Part shown: piece after piece, positions 1 through 5,509 of the stretch | How positions within the stretch are numbered: the first letter of the stretch is position 1 | Layout of the letters: the number at the start of each line of letters is the position of its first letter | NCBI GenBank assembly: GCA_031280115.1 | Contig: JAITHF010000208.1 | Location: 1-6,276, forward strand | DNA: 6,276 nt | Origin: Spirochaetaceae bacterium | GTDB lineage: Bacteria > Spirochaetota > Spirochaetia > Treponematales > Breznakiellaceae | Reading direction: 5' to 3' | The notes under the pieces: model-generated | The model's database searches: none | What the model was told of the DNA's origin: nothing | What the model saw: the letters and a program-made list of their open reading frames with translations, nothing else | Made by a program: the position numbers and the translations under genes

Positions 1-2
1 AC

Positions 3-62
3 CGTGTGTACCCGCTGGCCTATCGGGAAAAAGACCTGAAAAAAGAGGGGAAAACAGGTTAG
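3..62 (+). CDS. C-terminal tail of an upstream gene (partial, unknown)
   Basis: The frame beginning at base 3 is open from the window edge to a TAG at 60-62 and would encode a 19-residue, Lys-rich hydrophilic tail (RVYPLAYREKDLKKEGKTG). One other forward frame is also open here, to a TGA at 92-94, but this tail looks more like an ordinary charged protein terminus. The stop lies about 30 bases before the promoter candidate of the receptor operon, which fits a gene ending there. The family cannot be named from so few residues, and the call rests on the open frame and position only. Confidence 0.4.
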   Translation, partial: RVYPLAYREKDLKKEGKTG

Positions 63-90
63 AAAAGGGCAGTATTCAGGCGGAAGGGGC

Positions 91-117
91 TTGATAAACT
101 CATATATACTATATAAT
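91..117 (+). promoter_or_regulatory. Sigma-70-type promoter candidate for the TonB operon
   Basis: A TTGATA -35-like box at 91-96 precedes a perfect TATAAT -10 box at 112-117. The 15-base spacer is at the short end of the workable range; reading the -35 one base earlier gives 16. The surrounding bases are strongly AT-rich in an otherwise GC-rich window. It lies just after the end of the upstream frame and is the only strong promoter-like sequence I see before the receptor gene. The predicted transcription start is near base 124. Confidence 0.5.
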
Positions 118-165
118 TCTGTTTGCCGTTTTCGGCCACACTGCGCCCTAACGGGAACGCTGCCG

Positions 166-185
166 TATTATTTTTCATCATAATA
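166..185. promoter_or_regulatory. AT-rich inverted repeat, possible operator
   Basis: TATTAT (166-171) and ATAATA (180-185) form a 6-base inverted repeat around an 8-base centre, about 45-60 bases after the predicted transcription start. The position would suit a repressor site. It does not match the usual 19-base Fur box, and an AT-rich inverted repeat this short can arise by chance. Confidence 0.2.
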
Positions 186-270
186 ACACAACACTACCGC
201 CCCTCTCACAGTTTTTCAACCGCCCTGCGTTTTTTTATGCGCTGCGCTTCGCTTGCGCTTTTTAAGAGAA

Positions 271-294
271 TTTGGGGGAACCAGTTGCCCCAAA
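271..294 (+). repeat. Leader hairpin (7-bp perfect stem)
   Basis: TTTGGGG (271-277) and CCCCAAA (288-294) pair perfectly around a 10-base loop. No T-run follows, so this is not an intrinsic terminator. It lies inside the proposed leader RNA and could fold in the transcript, or it could be part of an intergenic repeat element. Confidence 0.4.
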
Positions 295-334
295 CACCCC
301 CTAAATGCATACTTCGTTGCGCCGCTAAAGCCAA

Positions 335-359
335 AGAAGTGCGCTGAGGCGCACCTTCT
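335..359 (+). repeat. Leader hairpin (10-bp stem, one bulge, TGAG loop)
   Basis: AGAAGTGCGC (335-344) pairs with GCGCAC plus TTCT (349-359), leaving C355 bulged and a TGAG tetraloop at 345-348. The top six pairs are a perfect GTGCGC/GCGCAC helix. This is the strongest stem in the leader. It is followed by GGGTTGTGAC, so there is no terminator T-run in the plus direction. Confidence 0.45.
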
Positions 360-472
360 GGGTTGTGACTAAAATTGCAGACCCTATCGCTACAAGAAGC
401 ACGTAAAACAGCCGCAGGCTGGGGGGATGACATGATTTTGTTTTTGGTGTTTAATAGCCTATCTTTGCGGTC

Positions 473-485
473 GGGAGTTTCTTTG
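473..485 (+). promoter_or_regulatory. Ribosome-binding site and TTG start chosen for the receptor
   Basis: GGGAG at 473-477 sits five bases before the TTG at 483-485. Starting here gives a compact, normal signal peptide: Lys/Arg-containing n-region, one hydrophobic core, and an LYA cleavage motif. The in-frame ATG at 432 has only a G-run (421-426) upstream and would add a second hydrophobic stretch. The TTG at 375 has no visible ribosome-binding site. The 432 start remains possible. Confidence 0.55.
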
Positions 486-3137
486 AACTTGAAAACGCCG
501 AAAATACGATCCCTGCCGGGAACGCTTCTTATCATCATTATCAGCATTATCAGCAGCACCGGCGCCCTTACGCCCCTGTATGCCAGAGATATATCGGTAG
601 TGGTGGAAGATACAGACCTGAACCTTCCGCTGGAAGGGGCGGTTATCCTTTCATGGGACGGGCAGGAATATACCTGCGGCCCTGACGGGAACGCGGTCAT
701 ACCGGTTCCTGACAACAGGCAGGCGGTCATCCACGCCGCGTACCCCGGGTATGAAAACGGGCGCCTTGTCATACCCGCCGGCACTGCTGATAACCAGATC
801 TTCGTGCTGGGGCTGCGCCTGAGCGCGTTCATGGAACATCAGGAACTGGTGGTTGAAGCCCAGCGCCCGGGGGCCCATGAAACGAGAACCGGCAGGAGCG
901 TGGGCATCGCCGGCGCGGCCCTTGCCCAAACCGCCGAAATAGGCATCGTCGAAGACGTGATGACCTCGATTAAACTCCTCCCCGGAGTCGGCTATTCAGG
1001 TATGTTTAACGCCCTGCCCTCGATTAGGGGCGGGGAGCCCGGGGACCTGACCGCCGTATTTGACGGGTTTTATATTGCAAGGCCCTACCACTGGGGCGGC
1101 GGGGTTTCGATATTTGACCCGCGCATGGTAAAAAGCGCCCGCCTCTCCCACGGCGTGTTCTCCGCCCGCTACGGCCACACCATCTCAGGGCTCCTTGAAA
1201 TAACCGCCAGAAAACCCTCGGCTGAAGAAGTGGAAGCAGAACTGGGGGTCTCAACCAGCGCCGCCAACCTTAACCTCTCGTATCCCTTGGGAAGAGGGGG
1301 AAAAGGGGGAAAAGAGGGAAAAGGGGGGATTATGCTCATGGGAAAAACAACCTACTGGGACCCGTTCATCGAGTTCGCCAAACTCTTTGTGGAAGAGGTG
1401 AACTATGTGCGGGTGGCGCCGTATATACGGAGCGCCGCGCTGTCCGCGAATTACCGGTTCGCGCCGGACATCGAAGCAAGCGCCCACGGCTTTATCGGCG
1501 CCGACGGGGTGGGGGCGTCTTTCGAGAACAGCTACGAAGAGCCGGGGAAACTCAAGGGGAACAGGGATATGCGCTTTGACTGGAGCAACAGCATCGGCTT
1601 TTTCATCGCCGGCGTTACCCTTAACCCGTCGCCCTCAACGGCCTTAAGCGGCACCGTAGGAATCGGCTTTAACAACGCCGCCGTTGCAGGCTCTATGCAG
1701 GACGCGATACAAGTCTGGTACTCAGACGAGTTTAAGGAACGGATACGCGGCCGCTGGCCCTCTTTGGCACCTTTGATACAGGAAGACTATTATAAACTTG
1801 ACCAGATACTTCACATTGAGGACGACGAAGGGGTTGCCAACGCGCAGGGGGGCGCGGCGCTGGACTGGGACTTCGGCAAGGGGTTCATCTTCGCTTTCGG
1901 CGCCCAAGAACTCTACTCCCGCTTCACCAGCGCCGCTAACGTGGAGGCCAACGTGGAGCGCCGGTACGGTGCCGTAAAAGACTATATCACCCTGCCGCCC
2001 CATCTTGCAGGGGTTATACCGGACGACATCTACCTGCACTACCCCTTTTATTACACCATAGACGTAAGCAACCAGATTTTTAATACCTCCCTGTACGCGG
2101 CGGCGGAGTACGCAAGTGCGGACAAGCGCTTCGGCGCGGAACTGGGGCTGCGCCTTGACCACATCTATTTTGCGGGCAGGGATTTTTCTATCCAGACCTA
2201 TCCTGCCGTAAACCCCCGGCTTAACCTCGATTTTAACCTGCTTGAGGGCCGGGGGATGCTCGAATCCCTCAGCGCCACCGTTGGGACCGGCCTTTTCTCT
2301 TCGATAAACGACACTGTCTCGTATATCGAGAGCAGGTACGGGATAGAGGACTTCGACCTCAAACAAAACCGGTCGTGGACCAGCGTGGCAGGGGTCAAAC
2401 TGGATTTTCTAGGGGGGTTCAGCTTTAACTTTGAAGCCTATTTCAAGTATGTGTTTGACCGGGCCTATATGTACGGGAACCTTGAGCCCGGGCGCAGCGA
2501 CGCGGCCCAGTTCAAGTTTGACGGCCAAGGGCTTATCGGCGGGTTTGACTGCATGCTCCAGAAGTCCGAGTCCCGCTTCTGGGACGGCTGGATCTCCTAT
2601 TCGTTTAACTACGCCCGGTACCGCAACCCCCAAGGGGATCCTGCAAGCGGGACAGGGCAGGACTGGTACTACCCCCAGTTCCACCGGTTTCATAACCTTA
2701 ACCTTATCCTTAATATAAAGCCCGTCCCCCGCCTGGCGGTTACTACCCGCCTGGGCCTGGCCTCTGGCCGGCCAAAGCCCGCGGTAGGCGCCATTGAAAG
2801 CTATCCGGTATTGGTCTTTGACCCGTACAATCCGGCAAACCCCGCAAACGGCGCTATTATCGAGAAGTGGAAACGGCCCTCGTCCTACTCGGACTCAGAG
2901 CGCACCACCTGGTCCGTCCCCCTTGACATCAAAGTCTCCTGGTTCTTTTTTAACCCCAAAGGCAAGACCCAGGGGGAATTATATGTGGCAGTAGAGAACC
3001 TTGCGTCCCTGGTGTACAAGGCGCAGGCGAATACCACGTTCAACGCCTATACCGGAAAAGAAGACACCGGCAGCGACGCGGCGGCCTATGAGATCCCCCT
3101 GCCCCTGCCTTCTATCGGGTTCAAGTGGACCTATTAA
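483..3137 (+). CDS. TonB-dependent outer-membrane receptor
   Basis: This is a ligand-gated outer-membrane transporter of 884 residues from the chosen start, within the usual range for the family. Residues 1-34 form a signal peptide with a TLLIIIISIIS core, probably cut after LYA. Residues about 35-114 resemble a small carboxypeptidase-regulatory-like beta-sandwich (DISVVVED, then LEGAVI and AYPGYE). A TonB box, ELVVEA, is at 121-126. The plug spans about 138-242 and has the typical LLPGVG, SIRGGEPGD, DGFYIARPYH and ARYGH...GLLEITA motifs. The rest is a beta-barrel ending in GFKWTY, whose aromatic last residue is the usual barrel-assembly signal. The plug's R-G-G/PYH pattern resembles receptors that carry this N-terminal domain in other phyla. 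The ligand is unknown. A Gly/Lys-rich insert at about 270-282 is encoded by an all-purine tract. It is the first gene of an operon with its own lipoprotein, motor and TonB. Confidence 0.95.
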   Translation: MNLKTPKIRSLPGTLLIIIISIISSTGALTPLYARDISVVVEDTDLNLPLEGAVILSWDGQEYTCGPDGNAVIPVPDNRQAVIHAAYPGYENGRLVIPAGTADNQIFVLGLRLSAFMEHQELVVEAQRPGAHETRTGRSVGIAGAALAQTAEIGIVEDVMTSIKLLPGVGYSGMFNALPSIRGGEPGDLTAVFDGFYIARPYHWGGGVSIFDPRMVKSARLSHGVFSARYGHTISGLLEITARKPSAEEVEAELGVSTSAANLNLSYPLGRGGKGGKEGKGGIMLMGKTTYWDPFIEFAKLFVEEVNYVRVAPYIRSAALSANYRFAPDIEASAHGFIGADGVGASFENSYEEPGKLKGNRDMRFDWSNSIGFFIAGVTLNPSPSTALSGTVGIGFNNAAVAGSMQDAIQVWYSDEFKERIRGRWPSLAPLIQEDYYKLDQILHIEDDEGVANAQGGAALDWDFGKGFIFAFGAQELYSRFTSAANVEANVERRYGAVKDYITLPPHLAGVIPDDIYLHYPFYYTIDVSNQIFNTSLYAAAEYASADKRFGAELGLRLDHIYFAGRDFSIQTYPAVNPRLNLDFNLLEGRGMLESLSATVGTGLFSSINDTVSYIESRYGIEDFDLKQNRSWTSVAGVKLDFLGGFSFNFEAYFKYVFDRAYMYGNLEPGRSDAAQFKFDGQGLIGGFDCMLQKSESRFWDGWISYSFNYARYRNPQGDPASGTGQDWYYPQFHRFHNLNLILNIKPVPRLAVTTRLGLASGRPKPAVGAIESYPVLVFDPYNPANPANGAIIEKWKRPSSYSDSERTTWSVPLDIKVSWFFFNPKGKTQGELYVAVENLASLVYKAQANTTFNAYTGKEDTGSDAAAYEIPLPLPSIGFKWTY
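1289..1329 (+). repeat. 41-base all-purine tract inside the receptor gene
   Basis: Every base from 1289 to 1329 is A or G, arranged as G-runs of up to six alternating with A-runs of up to four. It encodes GRGGKGGKEGKGG (about residues 270-282) between two early barrel strands, after LNLSYPL and before IMLMGKTTYW. The segment replaces a turn or loop with a positively charged, flexible sequence. Mononucleotide runs like these are prone to slippage, and a one-base change would truncate the receptor. Confidence 0.75.
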
Positions 3138-3148
3138 CGAAAGGGCGG

Positions 3149-3175
3149 GAGAAAAATGAGAAAAATAAGAAAAAT
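3149..3175 (+). repeat. 9-base triplicate across the lipoprotein start site
   Basis: Three copies of a 9-base unit lie end to end: GAGAAAAAT (3149-3157), the same again (3158-3166), and AAGAAAAAT (3167-3175). The ribosome-binding site GGGAG (3147-3151) overlaps copy one, and the ATG (3156-3158) falls at the junction of copies one and two. The repeat therefore encodes the start region MRKIRKI of the lipoprotein. The unit is a multiple of three, so gain or loss of a copy keeps the frame. Confidence 0.7.
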
Positions 3176-4052
3176 ACAAAAGACAGGGCCGGGCCGCGCA
3201 TGGATGCTGGCGGCATTCGGGGCGGCCTTTTGTTTCGCCGCCGCCGGCTGCGCCGGGGTTGCGGAGAAAGGCGGGCAGGTCCTGGACGGCTCGGCCTTCG
3301 CGGAAAAGACTCTGGCAGTGTACCGGCTTTTTGCGGCAGGCTCGGAAGACTCCGCCCTTGAGGTGCGGCAGGTCCTGCGGGAGGGCGGAGAATACCTGGT
3401 GATTACCTTGAAAGCTTTTCCCGCGCTGGCGTTTTACGGGACCGCGCCGGAGCGGGACGGCAGTTTCAGCCTGCGGAGCGCGCGTTTTCTTGAAGGCACT
3501 GCCGCGGGCTGGAACGAGTTCGCCTTTGAGCTTGCAGGGGAAGGGGTGTTTCTCGTTGAGGGGGATACGGGAAAGGCGGGAACCTTGCGCGTTACCCCGC
3601 CCCTTGAGGCCCGGGGGCTTACTGAGGGCAAGATACGCCACAAGGGAAGCCGGTTTACCGGCAGCGGCGCCCTGGGGAGGCTGCGGAACCGGCAGGACCG
3701 GATAAGCGCCCTTATTGACTGGATGCACAGCCGGCAGGACGCCCCCGCCTTTGAGAAGCGGAAGGACTTCGAGGCGTACTGGAAGCCCCTTATGCTGCCT
3801 GAGACGGTCTTTCCCTGGAAGCGCCCCGCCTCTTTCACGCAGGAGCAGGCGGTTTGGGTCCGGGGCGAGGACATCCGCTGGAACGCCCGCTACACTGAGG
3901 CGCTGTTTCCAGAAGATTTGCAAGCCCTGCGGAACTCAGGCGCGCTCCTGCGGGACTGGGAAGAGGCAGGCGGATGGATATACACCCGCTACCAATGGGA
4001 TTATATAACGGCGCTTATGGCGGAACAGTATGCGTTAAGAAAAATTAAGTGA
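3156..4052 (+). CDS. Predicted lipoprotein of unknown family in the TonB operon
   Basis: This 298-residue protein begins with a basic n-region (MRKIRKIQK), a hydrophobic core (MLAAFGAAFCFAAA, residues 17-30) and a lipobox AAGC with Cys32 as the acylated residue. The Ala at -3 is looser than the common Leu, as often seen in spirochaetes. After export it should be anchored to a membrane; which membrane and face cannot be read. Residues about 50-160 look beta-rich (EYLVITLKAF, EFAFELAGEGVFLVEGD) and residues about 175-298 look helical and are rich in Trp, Arg and Glu. I recognise no domain. It starts 18 bases after the receptor stop, with GGGAG four bases before the ATG, and ends 15 bases before exbB. 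By context it may be an accessory ligand-binding or receptor-partner protein, which is inference only. A 314-codon minus-strand frame overlaps it but lacks such signals. Confidence 0.85.
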   Translation: MRKIRKIQKTGPGRAWMLAAFGAAFCFAAAGCAGVAEKGGQVLDGSAFAEKTLAVYRLFAAGSEDSALEVRQVLREGGEYLVITLKAFPALAFYGTAPERDGSFSLRSARFLEGTAAGWNEFAFELAGEGVFLVEGDTGKAGTLRVTPPLEARGLTEGKIRHKGSRFTGSGALGRLRNRQDRISALIDWMHSRQDAPAFEKRKDFEAYWKPLMLPETVFPWKRPASFTQEQAVWVRGEDIRWNARYTEALFPEDLQALRNSGALLRDWEEAGGWIYTRYQWDYITALMAEQYALRKIK

Positions 4053-4067
4053 GGTTTTAGGTTAATT

Positions 4068-4760
4068 ATGGAAACACAAGAGGCAGGTTTTTCCCTGTTG
4101 GAACTTTTTAAGATGGGCGGCTTTTTCATGTGGCCCCTGCTCTTTTTTTCGATAGCCGCGGTGGCTATCGCGCTGGAGCGGGCGCTGTACCTTATGTATC
4201 ATAATTTACAGCTCCGGGACTTACAAGAATCCCTTGAGGGTTATATCAAGGCCGGCAACCTGGCAGGCGCCCGGAAGTACCTTGAGGCCCTGACAAAACG
4301 CCGGATGGGGGCGCGCATCCTCCTTGGGCTGGTAAAAAAGCCGGAGCTTTCAGAGCGCCAGATGGAAAAGGCGGTTGAGGCCGAAGCCATGAGCTGTATA
4401 AACGCCCTTGAAAACGGCTTTAACTTCCTTACGGCCCTGGGCTCCCTCTCGCCGCTTACCGGCTTTCTCGGCACCGTCTCCGGCATGATAGGGGCGTTCC
4501 GGTCGATCGCCCAAGCCACCGAAGTAAACGCCCAAATTGTGGCGAACGGCATCTATGAGGCGCTTATCACCACCGTATTCGGGCTTATTATCGCTATTAT
4601 CACCATGATAGCCCACTCCCTGTTCAGCCACGTCGTTGACCGCTTCGCCTTTGAAATAGAGAAAGCCTGTTCAGAACTTATCACCGAGATCGCCCTCAGC
4701 CGCTCCCGCAGGCGGGCGCCGGCGCAGGCGGATATTATCCCCCTGGAAGAGTACACATGA
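4068..4760 (+). CDS. exbB: ExbB, MotA/TolQ/ExbB proton-channel protein
   Basis: ExbB forms the inner-membrane pentamer that, with ExbD, turns the proton gradient into motion of TonB. The 230-residue length and topology fit: transmembrane segment 1 at about 17-40 (MGGFFMWPLLFFSIAAVAIA), a cytoplasmic helical region at about 45-115, segment 2 at about 119-145, and segment 3 at about 163-187. The family signature LSPLTGFLGTVSGMIGAF is at 127-144, with pore-lining Thr136. GIYEALITTVFGLIIAI follows at 161-177, with the conserved Glu165 and Thr168/Thr169. The C-terminus is charged. TolQ and MotA are close relatives, but the receptor and TonB next door favour ExbB. The ribosome-binding site is weak (AGG six bases before the ATG). 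The stop overlaps the next start as ATGA, so translation is probably coupled. Confidence 0.97.
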   Translation: METQEAGFSLLELFKMGGFFMWPLLFFSIAAVAIALERALYLMYHNLQLRDLQESLEGYIKAGNLAGARKYLEALTKRRMGARILLGLVKKPELSERQMEKAVEAEAMSCINALENGFNFLTALGSLSPLTGFLGTVSGMIGAFRSIAQATEVNAQIVANGIYEALITTVFGLIIAIITMIAHSLFSHVVDRFAFEIEKACSELITEIALSRSRRRAPAQADIIPLEEYT

Positions 4761-5509
4761 AACTAAACCGGCGGAAGAAAAGCCTCTTGTACGAATCAAG
4801 CGCCTCAAGCGACATCGCCTTCCTTCTTATTATCTATTTCATCGTTATCGCGGGCTTTAACATCAACAAGGGCTTCCTTATGAACCTTCCCCAAAAGAAC
4901 TCAAGCCGGCTTATTCTTAAAGAAGACCTTATCCGCTTTGAGCTTGACCAGCGGGGGGGGCTGCGCTATCAGGGGGTTCCGGTGAGCCTCCGCCAGGCGG
5001 AACAGGAAATCCGCGCCCTTATGGAGCGCCGCCCCAACATGGCGCTGGCGCTTTCTGTCGCGCCCCTTGCGCCCTGGCAGGAGGTGGTCTCCTTTGTGGA
5101 ACTGGCCCAGAGGCTCAACGTGGAGGCATTTTCGTTCTCCCTTGCTCCGGAGCCTGTTTCCCTGTCCCCGCCTGCTAGGGATATGCGCCCGCCTTCTATG
5201 CCTATGTCCCCGGCGTCTATTGCTATGTCCCCGGCGCCTATGATCATGCGTCCGCCTTCTATGGCTATGTCTCCGGTGTCTATGATTATGCGTCCGCCTT
5301 CTATGGCTATGCGTCCGCCTTCTATTGCTATACATCCGCCTTCTATTGTTATACATCCGCTTTCTATGCCTATATATCCGCCTTCTATTGCTATACATCC
5401 GGCGCTTATGGCCATGCGTCCGCCCTCTATGGCTATGTCCCCGGCGCCTATGGTCGTGCGTCCGCCCTCTATGGCTATGTCCCCGGCGTATAAAGGAGGC
5501 GGCGCGTGA
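4757..5509 (+). CDS. exbD: ExbD-type protein with a periplasmic heptapeptide-repeat extension
   Basis: Residues 1-131 are a standard-length ExbD: basic cytoplasmic N-terminus, one transmembrane helix at about 19-36 with the proton-carrying Asp19 (SSDIAFLLIIYF), and a periplasmic alpha/beta domain ending near SFSLAPE. The remaining 119 residues are unusual. Fourteen heptapeptides plus a partial one run from Met143 (typical unit MRPPSMA, with His- or Tyr-containing variants such as IHPPSIV in the middle), and the protein then ends in KGGGA. By ExbD topology this array lies in the periplasm. It is rich in Pro, Met and Ser, so it should be extended and disordered. Compared with the second ExbD, the family Ala-Asp at 101-102 is Val-Ala here, so this copy is more diverged. 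The gene overlaps exbB by ATGA and the next exbD by GTGA. The ExbD call is firm; the role of the extension is unknown. Confidence 0.93.
   Translation: MKLNRRKKSLLYESSASSDIAFLLIIYFIVIAGFNINKGFLMNLPQKNSSRLILKEDLIRFELDQRGGLRYQGVPVSLRQAEQEIRALMERRPNMALALSVAPLAPWQEVVSFVELAQRLNVEAFSFSLAPEPVSLSPPARDMRPPSMPMSPASIAMSPAPMIMRPPSMAMSPVSMIMRPPSMAMRPPSIAIHPPSIVIHPLSMPIYPPSIAIHPALMAMRPPSMAMSPAPMVVRPPSMAMSPAYKGGGA
5183..5489 (+). repeat. 21-bp coding minisatellite (14 full units plus a partial)
   Basis: Fourteen 21-base units run from 5183 to 5476, and a fifteenth keeps homology to about 5489. Each unit encodes one heptapeptide in the exbD frame. Units fall into two main types, MRPPSxx and MSPxxxx. A middle block (units 8-11, 5330-5413) starts with ATA codons and encodes His or Tyr at position 2. 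Units 4 and 6 are identical; units 12 and 14, and units 3 and 13, differ at one base each. The pattern indicates expansion by unequal exchange or slippage. Because the unit is a multiple of three, copy-number change would not shift the frame. Confidence 0.95.
5492..5499 (+). promoter_or_regulatory. Strong ribosome-binding site for the second exbD
   Basis: AAAGGAGG is a near-perfect anti-16S match, six bases before the GTG at 5506. It lies inside the last codons of the repeat-bearing exbD (encoding the KGG of its tail) and directly after the last recognisable minisatellite sequence. It supports the GTG start and the GTGA overlap. Confidence 0.85.

Larger units (their letters stand above)
63..482 (+). 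other. Intergenic region and long structured leader of the receptor operon
   Basis: This 420-base stretch holds no gene I would accept. It contains a promoter candidate (91-117), an AT-rich inverted repeat (166-185), a GC-rich segment made of repeated TGCGC words (238-258), and two hairpins (271-294 and 335-359). A loose direct repeat pairs 249-266 with 312-330 (CTTCG, TTGCGC, then AAG). If transcription starts near 124 the leader is about 360 bases before the TTG at 483. I looked for cobalamin-riboswitch signatures and found no convincing B12 box. A 74-codon open frame (TTG at 123) lacks a ribosome-binding site and begins where transcription would begin. The stem-rich, GC-patterned character also fits an interspersed intergenic repeat, which only a genome comparison could show. 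Confidence 0.6.

Noticed and set aside
130..165. Cobalamin-riboswitch-like words (GGGAAC, GCTGCCG)
   Set aside because: No B12 box and no ordered set of riboswitch motifs; similar CGGGAACG words also occur by chance in the coding region.
166..185. Fur box
   Set aside because: The inverted repeat is AT-rich but does not match the 19-base Fur consensus in spacing or central bases.
244..263. GC stem followed by five T residues, possible terminator or attenuator
   Set aside because: The stem GCGC/GCGC is only four pairs with a 7-base loop, too weak for an intrinsic terminator.
123..347. 74-codon plus-strand frame in the leader
   Set aside because: It starts with TTG at the predicted transcription start, has no ribosome-binding site, and its residues reflect the hairpin and GC-repeat sequence.
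206..832. Minus-strand 208-codon frame across the leader and the receptor start
   Set aside because: It overlaps the signal peptide and N-terminal domain of the receptor and shows no domain; its end lies in the GC-patterned leader.
1722..2366. Minus-strand 214-codon frame inside the receptor gene
   Set aside because: Shadow of the barrel coding sequence; no domain, no ribosome-binding site, fully antisense.
2979..3923. Minus-strand open frame of 314 codons overlapping the receptor end and the lipoprotein
   Set aside because: It is slightly longer than the lipoprotein frame, but it has Pro/Arg/Gly-biased shadow composition, no domain, and runs across two plus-strand genes. The plus strand has a signal peptide, lipobox, ribosome-binding site and operon spacing.
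4901..5398. Minus-strand 165-codon frame rich in Arg/His repeats
   Set aside because: Another stop-free reading of the same minisatellite; no plausible protein features outside the repeat.
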